A program made the position numbers and the translations under genes. From Yponomeuta sedellus (taxonomy: Eukaryota > Arthropoda > Insecta > Lepidoptera > Yponomeutidae): a stretch of 64,000 bases of DNA. The stretch spans positions 124,001 to 188,000 of the forward strand of contig OW203746.1 in the NCBI GenBank assembly GCA_934045075.1. The letters run 5' to 3'. The notes under the pieces were generated by a model. That model ran no database searches, was not told the DNA's origin, and saw only the letters and a list, made by a program, of their open reading frames with translations. Below, one piece after another: positions 34,184 to 44,012 of the stretch. The first letter of the stretch is position 1; the number at the start of each line of letters is the position of its first letter.

Positions 34184-35372
34184 GAGACTTCAAATTGCTC
34201 AGAAATTCTGCCTTAAATTATTGGCTACTGATAATAAGTTTGTTTTAAACAGAATTTTACCTTCTAGTGATTTAGCTGAATTTATATTGAATAAACATAA
34301 TATAAATGTCCAAGAAATGGTTATGGACCAAGTTCCACAATTGTTAAAGGTTACTTTGAGTGTCAAAAAGTTGTGTAAAAATGTATATAGTTCAAACCTA
34401 CCAATGTCAAATATTGATTATAAAACCCTGGTCAATGATACTGTTAAGGTTGACTTAAAAAGAGTTAACAACCAATGTGAATTTTCACAATACTTAAATG
34501 ATCAAGGTAGTGTTTATAAGTTGTACACTGATGGGTCAAAGAGTTCCGATCTAGTAACTTCAGCCTTTTATGATTCCCAAGAAAAATGTACCAAATGTTT
34601 TAAATTAGACCCCCAGTGTAGTGTATTCACAGCAGAATGTTATGCTATATATTGTGCACTTAAACATGTAAATAATGTAAATAGTTCAAAATGTCTGATT
34701 GTTTCTGACAGTAGAAGTGCCTTACTTTTACTATCTCAACAAAACAGTTATTTTAGATATAATGTAAATTACATAATTTTAGATATTTTGAAGATGATAG
34801 AAATGTTAAAACACAGAGGCAAATGCGTCATATTTAAGTGGGTACCCGCTCATAGTGGTATCACAGGAAATGAAATAGTAGACAGAGCTGCTCGAGGTGA
34901 CTTTGATGAGGACCATTCTTCATTAGTTAACGTCCCATTCACCGATTACCACCATAAGCTAAATGAAAATGTAAAAGAGTTATGGCACGAATACTGGAAG
35001 ATTATAAGTCTGGAGAAAGGGAAATGGTATACTAAAATACAGATCATCCCGCCGCCAAGACCTTGGTATAGTAAGCATCAGCAAGCTAATAACAGGAACT
35101 ATATAACTACCATCAACCGTCTGAGATTTGGTCACTGCAGAACCCCGGCTCAAAATCAAACAACAAATGTGAATTTTGTACCAGTGAGGTCGCTGACCTT
35201 GAACATATCGTAATGAGATGTCAAAAATTCAACCTCGAACGTTTAGTTTTAGTATCTGAACTAGCAAGTGTTTGTGAAACTGAAGTGCCTAAAAACTTGG
35301 AAAATATTTTATGTAATCCTAATTATTTTAATTATATGTATAAATTTATATGTAATTCAGTAGGAAAATTGT
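34184..35372 (+). pseudogene. LINE ORF2: RNase H and C terminus
   Basis: The frame from 34221 contains LYTDGSKSSDLVTSAF, AECYAIYCALKH, IVSDSRSALLLLS and KWVPAHSGITGNEIVDRAAR, the D-E-D-(H)D pattern of RNase H. A shift near 35150 separates the last piece, with CEFC...EHIVMRC (a C-C-H-C-like motif), ending with stop at about 35372. Confidence 0.85.
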
Positions 35373-35487
35373 AAACTATCCTTAGTACCTAATAATAATT
35401 AAGCTAGGCTTAAGGACTCTGTATCCAATAGCCAATAAACGTTTAAAAAAAAAAATCCGTCTTTTTTTTGACATCCGTGGATGATCC

Positions 35488-35722
35488 GAACGCATTGACA
35501 GCTGTCATATTAATCTGTAGTAGAATGTTATTGTCTTGTCAAAATACAATCGAGGTTCATTGACTGACTGGTTGTCATTCATTATTACCTAAAACATCAA
35601 AAAACTTATGAGTTTCGAATTTTGAGTTTGTATTGAGAATTTGGAATTTGTCGACATCTGCAGTTACGTTAGGAAATTGATAGAGTTTCTTTGCTTATTC
35701 GCCAAACTACGGGGCCTAAGGA
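35488..35722 (+). promoter_or_regulatory. Gene 2 proximal 5' flank / 5' UTR
   Basis: Only 235 bp separate element F's duplication from the gene 2 ATG. It contains the palindrome TTGACAGCTGTCATA, and a TAA in frame immediately upstream of the ATG (35717-35719) that fixes the start. A defined promoter motif is not seen. Confidence 0.4.
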
Positions 35723-38700
35723 ATGCAAGATATTTGTCGACTGTGCTGCTCGTCGAGCGACGTCCAGCACGAAATATTCACGGACGAGGAGTTGCATGGC
35801 CAGATAGCCCCCTTCTTCTTCACGCCTCTTCGGGTGAGTGCTATTGGCTGCTACTAATATCTAGCTGCAGCGCAGAACGGTTATGTTCACGCGGCTCGTG
35901 TGTAGGTGCGGCGCGGCGACGGGTTGCCTCAGCGCGTGTGCGGCGCGTGCCGCTCGCGCGTGCTGCAGCTGCACCACTTCTGCGGCGAGGCGCAGCGCGC
36001 GCAGTTCAGGCAAGTCTCGCGTCCACACAGTCGCCCCCACACTCAAGACCGCACTTATAGTTTGATCTATTTGTAGGCTTCGCGCAATGCTAGAGGCGGG
36101 AGAAGGACTCGTAAAGCGCGAGTGCGACCCCGAGCCCTACAACGAGCGCTCAACACAAACTGAGCATGCCCTGCATGTAGAACGCATCACTCAGACTGAA
36201 TGTGAGGTGAAGCCGGAACTGCCCCCCTGTCCGTCTTGCTGGCTGTCCAACTCAGCCAGGACTGCTGTTCCAGATAACTTAATTAACCCATATTATGGCT
36301 CATTTGTAGATATAAAACAGGAAATACCCCCACAATCGATTCAAAACTGGAAATTGACTGATCCCAATGAGCAGGGTTTAAACGCAATTCACCAAAACTA
36401 CCCACAGAATTTTAATTCAAATGAACAAGGCTACCACGGGAATAACTCCGATGACTTTGTTGAATTGAATAACTTCATTCATGTTCAAATAACAATGTCA
36501 GATTCAGATGAGCATACACCACTCATAGATTTAAAGAATAAAAAAAAGAGTGTGCAAAAAAAACCCGAAAAAAAGCCACCAAGTGGAAACAGCAAGGAGA
36601 AACCTAAGAAGAGAAAGGTAAAACAAGAAACTAAAAAAGAAAAAGACAAGAAAGATTCAGACTCTGATGGTCTGGAGGACCAGGGGCAGTACTCAGAACG
36701 GCGGGGCAGGCCTCGAAAGTCCATCTTCCAAACAGAAGACCCGTATGCCTGCTGGTGCTGCATCTGCTCCAAGACCATGCCAGATCGAGAGGCATGCCTG
36801 CAGCATTATGAGTGAGTTCATATCTTATCAATCATCAATCAGGGACAATAGTCTTGGGTTCTTCTTCCAATTTATTAACTACCAAGGCCGGGAGGCTTAG
36901 GTGTGGGTCACCTAAGGATGTAGTATAAGGGCACTCCCTTTCAATTCTCTTTTATACAAAATGTGAAGTGATAGTGTGAAATAACTTGAGAAGTTGATGT
37001 GCAGCAACATCAAACTTCATTGAATGCATTATAATGAGTATCTGGGTTTGGCCCTATTTGTTGTATTTTTAGTATCAGCACTACCATTAAGCTCGTCGTT
37101 TATCCTCCAAAGATATAAAAATATAAAATAAATGCCCTATGGTATAGTAGTAGTAATGCAGCCTCTATTCATCCCACAGTCCTTCTTTCTGAGAGAGTAT
37201 GGGGCAGCAATGTTATAGTATAGTAGTATTAATGGTATAATATAGTACATTGAGTTTCGTGTATAATGCGTAGGTGCCACCTCGAATCCGGGACAGAGGC
37301 GAGTGCGGGGCTGGAAGCGGAGGTAGAGGAGGTGCCGCCGCTGCTGCCGAGCAGCGGGCGCTGCCCGCGCTGCGGCAAGCGGCAGGCCGCCGCCGGCTGG
37401 CGCGCGCACTGGGCGCGCCACCAGCGCAGCCCGCACCGCTGCGACCTGTGCCGCCTCTCCTTCGCCGGCCTCGCAGACCTGGTGGCGCACGGTACGTGGC
37501 GGGAGTGGATGCCGGCGCACGGCACGTGGCGGGGACGAACACTGGCACACAGGGCTTAAAGAGGGTAGATTCTGCCGCACGATACCTAGGCGAACTGGCG
37601 CATGGTACGAGTCGAGGATAGATGCGGGACGTGAAGGGGGTAGATTTTGGTTTATCTATAATATCTTCTACATACTCGTATAATATAAAAATTAATCGCT
37701 GAATGTGTTGGTAAGCGCAAATCTCGAGAGCAGCTGAACCGATTTCGCTCATTCTTTTTTTAGAATATTTCTTAAAGTACGAGGATGGTTATTACGGAGA
37801 GAAAAAAAATAAAAATAATTAAAGAATCGACTGTTCGGCGGTAGGAAGTTCGTTGGGTCAGCTACATTACATAAAAACCTGTAACGACGAGATGTGCCAT
37901 CTGTCATAAAACTGTTCAAAAGTTTCTTTCTTTTTGACTTTCACACATCCGGTTTGAAAAGTAGAGGTTAAGCATACGCTATCTGTTGTGTTGCAGGTGT
38001 GATGTATCACGCCAAGGAGAAGGATATAAAACACGACAGCAAATATATGTGCGACCTCTGTACATCAACGTTCGTGACAATAAAGTAAGATAGTTTTAAA
38101 TAACTAATTATTACTAATAACCGAAGTAAGTAATAATCCTTAATTAAATGATCGGTTCGGGCCACCTCGTCTATTTAATTTTTAAGTAAAAGGTTAATAC
38201 TTTCTTTGTGTTACGTACGTTCATCCCGCGTCCCCCATCTACACCGACAGCCGGGTGCGGACCCTTTCCCCATCACACTATCTTTCTCGCCATTCGCATC
38301 CGCGGCCCCTCCGCCGACTCGACCGCATCGTCCGAACGGCGAGTCGTCGGTATACCGCCGTCCGGTTCTCTGCTGTCGCTCCGTCACCGCGCCGGTCGGC
38401 GGTCGACCCGCCGTCTCGTCCCTAGATACGTCCGAGCGTAGTGAAAAAGGGAAAAAGGTACAGTGCTTTACATGAAATAAGTGTCGCGGATGTACCTGCG
38501 CAGATGACCAAATTTTGGATGTGCGGCAAGTCGATCGACCAATCAGATAGTTTTATTTTATGGCAGCGCGCCTTCGTTGCTATCGGTCGATTCAAAGTCA
38601 TCGATGCAGGTGACTATTAGTTTGGCAATATTAGCGTGAGCGAAATAGGTAGCGCTACTGCGGCAATCGATTCTGCACCTCAACCGTATCGGATAAAGAT

Positions 38701-40153
38701 CATGTCGAACGTACTTATAGCTTCGGGTACTTTCGTTACACTTCTTCCTAGTCTGCGCGAACGTAGATTCCCGAAGGGACTTTTATGATGTGTAGTACTG
38801 TACCGAGCTTCACGGCGCGTGTCAGGACGCTGGCGCGGCACCGCTCGCGGCTGCACGGCGCGGCGGCGGGCGGGCGGCCGCGCTGCGCGCTCTGTGCGTA
38901 CAGCGCGCGCTCGGCCGGCTGCCTGGTGCAGCACGTGCGCCGCAAGCACAAGCCGCAGCGGCACCTCTGCGCCAGCTGCGGGAAGACCTTCGCCTCCAGC
39001 GACAAGCTCAAGCACCACCTGCTTCTGCACTCCGGGGAGAAGCCCTTCAAGTGCCAGTGAGTGTTGTAGCGACGACTCCCTCTCGATGTAGTTTACCGGA
39101 ATACACGTTTCGTGTAACTTCCACGCGACGTTATCGTGTAACGTCCACGCGACGTTATCGGCGGTCCGGCGCCTGTGTGAGACCCCATTGGGTGCCGATT
39201 TTTACTTTTTTCAAACCCCTCCAGCTGTCAAAATACTTGTTTTCAGTTCGGGTACGTTTTCTCAAGGAAATTGCTCGTATCAAATTTGTTGCCCATTTCG
39301 TATCGAGACGTGCTTGAATAAATTTGTCGATCCCAGCTGATTGCCATTTCAACCATCTGGCAGTTAATATTTCTGAGGAGTGATTGTGTTCACAAATATC
39401 AACTGCCAGTTAGTTTTTGTATTTGCAGAAGCTACAAAGAAACTCCAGAAGATATAGATAACGTCGAGATTCTAGATAGTTACATAATATGAGGCTGATC
39501 GTCTTGCCTTGTTCTGGTTGTCATCTATAAGAGTCACTATTATTTTCAATACCAGTGCTCGCGCAAACTCGCACTGGAAATCCAACGTAGGTATCTCCCT
39601 TTCGAGTCCGACGTTCTACCCACCGGGCTACCACCGCTCGGCCGCTCAGAACAGAAGTAAAGGCCTCCGCCTATCGATGAACGGATGTAGGATGACGATC
39701 GGAGTGCGGTACAGTCGGCGCGAGCGGAGTGACAGCGTGATCCGTCGCGGCAGGTACTGCGCGCGCGGGTTCGCGGCGCCGGGCACGCGGCGCGACCACG
39801 AGCGCACGCACACGGGCGAGAAGCCGCACGTGTGCGCGCAGTGCGGCCGCGGCTTCGCGCAGCGCTCGGCGCTGGTGGCGCACGTGCGGGCGCTGCACGC
39901 GCGCGCGCGCCCGCACGCGTGCGCGCTGTGCGGCAAGGCCTTCGCCGCCAGGAGCCTGCTCAACGCGCACCTCAAGAAGCCCTGCGTCCGCGCGGAGGCC
40001 GACGCCGGCCCGCCGCCGCCCGACCGCTCCTCCCCCTTCCCCCCCGGCCCGCCCGACGACCGCTCGTCCCCCCGCCCGCCCGGCCGACCGGACGAGCGGT
40101 CCTCCCCCTACCCGCCCGACCCGCTCAAGACCGAAGCCTACGCTTGGACGTAG
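35723..40153 (+). CDS. Gene 2: ZAD-C2H2 zinc-finger protein (7 exons)
   Basis: Exons 35723-35833, 35906-36009, 36077-36811, 37274-37491, 37997-38084, 38826-39056, 39754-40153; joined 1887 nt, 628 residues, all phases consistent. The ZAD (1 to about 75) has ICRLCC and VCGACRSRV, whose four cysteines bind zinc for dimerisation. The linker (75-295) holds a SUMO-like IKQE, a lysine-rich nuclear signal and an AT-hook-like RRGRPRKS. Nine fingers follow: CCIC...HYECH, CPRC...HWARH, CDLCRLSF, CDLCTSTF, CALC, CASC, CQYC, CAQC and a final CALC...HLKKPC (C2HC). A proline-rich tail of about 55 residues ends the protein. Insect ZAD proteins are nuclear DNA-binding regulators; the target is unknown. Intron 2 uses a GC donor. 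Confidence 0.88.
36010..36076 (+). other. GC-AG intron of gene 2
   Basis: The exon end TTCAG is followed by GCAAGT and the intron ends TTGTAG. Phase 2 is preserved (F-R-L-R-A). The homologous gene 3 intron starts GTAAGT. The strong AG|GCAAGT context fits known GC-AG introns. Confidence 0.75.
37674..37863 (+). mobile_element. Helitron-like element, copy 2 (gene 2 intron 4)
   Basis: Same family as 1750-1938: GCTGAATGTGTTGGTAAGCG, AGCAGCTGAACCGATTTCGC, then GTTCGTTGGGTCAGCTA. It sits in the intron between gene 2 exons 4 and 5. Confidence 0.65.
38206..38460 (+). repeat. GC-rich block in gene 2 intron 5
   Basis: About 250 bp of GC-rich, CpG-rich sequence (for example GCGGCCCCTCCGCCGACTCG, CGCCGGTCGGCGGTCGACCC) inside an otherwise AT-rich intron, ending in AAAAAGGGAAAAAGG. 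Open in more than one frame but without zinc-finger or other recognisable motifs. Possibly an inserted repeat or processed sequence. Confidence 0.45.
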
Positions 40154-40156
40154 ATC

Positions 40157-41246
40157 TAGTGTTGCCACCTTAGCCCTTTTCGGGCTAGATCTAGCACTTT
40201 TTACTGTAGGCGAACGCGTTTTTTCATGCTTTAGCCCGAAAAGAGCAATCTAGCCCTTTTCAAGCGATATGAAAATTTTTCGTCAGTCACGCTTTATGTT
40301 CACTCATTCGGTATATATTTAGTTTTACTATAGCAAAATTAGTAACCCTACCCAAACTTTCTGCTTCTTTAACCGGCCCACTCAAAGCCGGATCTGCAGG
40401 GCCTGCTTGTAGGCACTGCCACGCTACTGCCGCTACTGGTTGCGCAGGTACTGTTCCAGTGTTATCAAAGCATATTTTTTAAAATAAAAAGATTTATATA
40501 CATTAAGGCACTAAAAACGAAAATATCATTTAAACAAATATGGTTTATAAATTTGAAATTCATATAGGTATCTAGGTATTGTAGAAATAAATTTTAGAGT
40601 CGGTGCTGGTCTGGAATTGGGCATGATTTACCGTTTTCAGCACAAGTTCACAAATCAATTCATTAAAGATGGCGCTTACAGCCGTGGCCATACAAGAACG
40701 GGCACGTCTGTTAAATTTTGCTCAGAGCAAATTAATTTTTACAGCCGTATTCTGGTTCTTCTATGGCCACGCCTGTAAGCGGCTATATAACGCCTATATT
40801 ACGCGTACTGCATAACTCGCAGTACTTACACATGTCTACCTTATAGCATGATCCTTGATGAATCTACGGATGTATCAGTCACAAAACAGTTGGGAGTAGT
40901 TATAAAATATTTGAGTGAAGAACGCAAGGTAATAACTTCAAAGTTTCTAGGTCTTCAACAATTAACTTCCGCAATGCTAGAGCTATAGTTGATGCCCTCA
41001 TCAGTCTTATATGTTTCCTTTAAAAATAAATACTAATCTTTGCATTTGTATTTATGTTTAGCTCTTTCCAGCACCTCTTTTGCATATCTACCTACAACTT
41101 TTCAGCTTGTCCGACTGCCCCTTTTAAAAACCGAGGTAACTTTTGCATTTGTATTTGTTTAGCGCTTTCTAGCACCTCTTTTGCTAAATCTAGCACTTTT
41201 TAGCTTGTCCGTCTGCCCCTTTTCAAAAACCGAGGTGGCAACACTG
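40157..41246 (+). mobile_element. hAT element immediately after the gene 2 stop codon
   Basis: Ends TAGTGTTGCCACCT / AGGTGGCAACACTG with exact 8-bp duplications CGTAGATC at 40149-40156 and 41247-41254. The left duplication contains the TAG stop codon, so the protein end is unaffected and the element lies in the 3' UTR. The internal motif CTAGCCCTTTTC / CTAGCACTTTTTAGC recurs near both ends. 1090 bp, with a transposase fragment. Confidence 0.9.
40848..40988 (+). pseudogene. hAT transposase fragment
   Basis: 46 codons starting MILDESTDVSVTKQLGVVIK and ending at a stop. The DESTDVS block containing a catalytic aspartate is characteristic of hAT transposases of the zinc-finger/MYM type. The remainder of the transposase is missing. 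Confidence 0.75.
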
Positions 41247-41254
41247 CGTAGATC

Positions 41255-41462
41255 GTCAGGCCGCTCTTCGGGAGCCGGCGGGGACCTCGGAGCGCCGCCG
41301 GCCGTCCGGGAAGAGAGGTGCCGGCCGAACTAGTCTCGCGGCCTCGCTGCGTACGATAGCCCGACGATGGGGCTCGGTGCAGTCTTATGTTTCAGTAACT
41401 GTTAAATGAAGACCGCTTCACGTGTGACAATTTTTTTCTAATAAATTGTGTCTCTCGTCAGG
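41255..41462 (+). other. Gene 2 displaced 3' UTR
   Basis: GC-rich sequence resuming after the hAT element, leading to a canonical AATAAA at 41440-41445. It probably formed the original 3' UTR. Confidence 0.5.
41440..41445 (+). terminator. Poly(A) signal, gene 2
   Basis: AATAAA in CTAATAAATTGTGTCTC, about 1.29 kb after the stop codon including the hAT insertion (about 200 bp without it). Confidence 0.55.
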
Positions 41463-42012
41463 CATTGATTTTGTCATATCTCCGTCCACACGCATTTATT
41501 AACACATTCCGGTTGGGACTCTTACGTTAGCTCTTGTTTATTAGCGTCATGTGGTGTGGTACATTGCCTGGTCTTAAATTTAAAACAGGGGTATCAGACA
41601 AAACTGATACCCCTTTCTCTTTGTCCCCGGAAGAGAAGTGATACTCCTCTGAAACACGCGTGAGATGTCATGCCGTAGTTTTTTTTTATACAATTTGTTT
41701 ATAGTCATTTCGTATTATTGTACTGAGTAACTATAATTGATTATAAATGGAAAAAAAAGGATTAATATTCGAAAGAAATGATTTATGTGGGAAAAATCAG
41801 ATTGTATTTATTGTTATCATGTGTACAGGCGAAGCTTGTTAAGGTGTTTAAATTATTGTATAGGTAATTAAAATTAAGTACATACTATAATAAAATTAAT
41901 AATGTCGTCAATTTGTAGTTTGCCTTTGCCATGTCGAAGAGTCATCTCTTGTGTTTTACTCCCAGTATCCTATTTTAACGGTAGCAAGACATCTCGATCC
42001 CGAGACAATTTG
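41463..42012. other. Intergenic between gene 2 and P-like element C
   Basis: AT-rich; contains a short palindrome GGGGTATCAGACAAAACTGATACCCC at 41587-41612 split by four bases. No gene seen. Confidence 0.4.
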
Positions 42013-43114
42013 ACCTGGACCACAGAACATAAAAAAAGAGTAGAAGTCGTAAGTGAGCGGTGCCCGCGTGCCTCACATTAGCAATGTATTGCCTATGCGT
42101 AGTCGGTGACAGTTTTGTTGACTTCAGTTGCCGTGCGCTTCTAGTAAAGAAAAAATGGTGAAAACTTTGTTAACCTGCCTTGTTATGCTGTGTTAGAGAG
42201 TAAAAATAAAAGTTGGGCACCAAAATATACCGATCATGGCGTAACATTTCATCTGCAAGACGTATTTCATTGGATTTTCAATTAAATTTGTAATGACATG
42301 AACACGGAAACCAATCCGAAAATGAGAAAGTGAAACCAGCTTTATTTACTGGTTACTAAAGTTTAATTTTCATCGTAGAAAGTACATTCTCTAGAAATTT
42401 CTGTCAAAATTTGAATTCTACTCAATTACGGATGGGGGCACACATGATAAAAATCTATCGATAATTAATTGTCTATGACTTAGTAGTCATACATACTTAA
42501 CGGTACTTATGTATTGTAAATTCAAATTCGTCTAGGTAGGTAAAATAATTATTGTTATTTTATATGTACTTCCTAAGTGCCTTTTCATATGCACCCGGTA
42601 GCCGTCCGGTCGCCGGGCCGGGTAAAGTAGTAATGTATGAGCTCCGGTCGCTGGCTGGTGGTTGTGCATGTAAAAACTGTCATTGGAGCTCATACATTAC
42701 TTTCATACAAGACATGACATGAGCACATACAAGACATGAGCACAGCTAGATCGCGATATAGTTTTTCTTCACCAGTTTATCAGGGACTGCAATATTTAAG
42801 AAACTATCAAAGTAATTTTAATCTTACATTTTTAAATATTCCAACCGAGATGTAAAGTGAGGTTATCGAAAACGACTCATATGTTTTTTTTTACTTCAGT
42901 TCAAAACATTAGGTAAATTACTTATTATATTGTTTACCTGTTCGAGTGGTTGTTCTCTTGGCGAGCATCAGATTTTTGTTTTGTTATGTTATTTGATTTA
43001 TGGTTTTTTATTATTGTGCTATTTACCCTTAATACTTCAACCCCTTTGACAACAGCGAACCGAGGCAATGATAAAACAACCCTCTCGGAATCAAAACAAT
43101 TTGGAAGTGAGTTT

Positions 43115-43309
43115 TCGTTTAGTTTCCCTAAGGAAACCGGATACGAAATTAAAATGGATGGCAGCGATAAGAAGGCAAAATTGGTTCCCAACGAAGAGGA
43201 GCACAATATATTCAGAGCATTTTCATGAACACTTCATAATAACTAAAAAGGCGGAAGATGGCACTTATGTGATGCAGCAATACCAGAAAAAATGTGCTTC
43301 ACTTCCAGG
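43115..43309 (+). pseudogene. THAP domain, second exon (element C)
   Basis: Reads KLKWMAAIRRQNWFPTKRS then TIYSEHFHEHFI and TYVMQQYQKKCASLPG, followed by a possible donor GTTAGA. This is the clearest THAP half in the window. Confidence 0.7.
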
Positions 43310-44012
43310 TTAGACTCTCGCGTATAAATGAAATTATATAATACCATCATCAATTAGTATTACTTATGTTTTGAAACATGGCGTACAGATAGACAAAGTA
43401 TTTTTTTTTATAATTTCTAACGCCGACGAAGCAGTGGGTTAAAGCTAATTTTAATAAGAGATATTATTTTAAAATATTATGAAATCTACCACATTGTTTT
43501 ATTTGTATATGTATCCACCCTATTAGTATTATTTCTTCATTGCACAAAAGATAATGTAAAAAAGATGCATTTTCTACCAGTCAACCAGCAGGCAAAAAAG
43601 AAATCGCCAAAAATACTTCTGAGTATCAGTATTCGTATTCAGCCGTTAATGTGTTAAACTGTTTGGATAATTTGTCGATAGGTTCTCCCTATCGACAAAC
43701 TAGAACTTGCATTGTCCCATCCCAAACTGAGAATGTACTTGTTTTTCAATTTTGAACTTTGTCTTACTAGGTAAAAGTTCTTTTCGGTCCGACGCGGCGG
43801 TAGTTCCATCTAGTGTAGAGTAGCGTTACTACAAAATGCCAACCCTTATTTCATCATTGTCATGATTTGACTTTGATCATTGTTAACATTCTGAAAAGGT
43901 GCATATTTTACTCGAAACTTTTATGATGTACACCTTTTCGGCATTGACTTTATTTACCAATGGCAGCTTGGCATTCTTAGTATGCGTTTGGTTTATGTGT
44001 ATCAGTTTGGTT

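Larger units (their letters stand above)
30382..35454 (+). mobile_element. Near full-length I-like LINE
   Basis: ORF1, then endonuclease, RT and RNase H, then an A-rich tail (AACGTTTAAAAAAAAAA). Flanks share ATCCGTC plus a T-run (30366 onward; 35455 onward), a target duplication of about 15 bp. The presence of RNase H points to the I group of LINEs. The start is uncertain by a few bases because of the T-run. Four reading-frame disruptions imply recent death. Confidence 0.88.
28602..35479 (+). mobile_element. P-like (THAP) element F, second family, carrying a LINE
   Basis: Starts CACGGATGTCAAAAAAAGAC and ends with its complement. Exact 8-bp duplications GATGATCC lie at 28594-28601 and 35480-35487. 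A THAP first exon lies near its left end. Minus the LINE it is about 1.8 kb and has no transposase core. Its right end lies 244 bp upstream of the gene 2 ATG. The LINE sits within its right terminal repeat. Confidence 0.85.

Noticed and set aside
35641..36060. 139-codon open frame over the ZAD exons
   Set aside because: Wrong frame; the phased exons 35723-35833 and 35906-36009 encode the ZAD with its cysteines.
36087..36815. Separate gene starting at the ATG at 36087
   Set aside because: It is exon 3 of gene 2; the acceptor at 36076 and phase 2 join connect it to the ZAD exons, and the donor GTGAGT lies at 36812.
37213..37752. 179-codon minus-strand open frame and neighbours
   Set aside because: Antisense shadow of GC-rich gene 2 exon 4.
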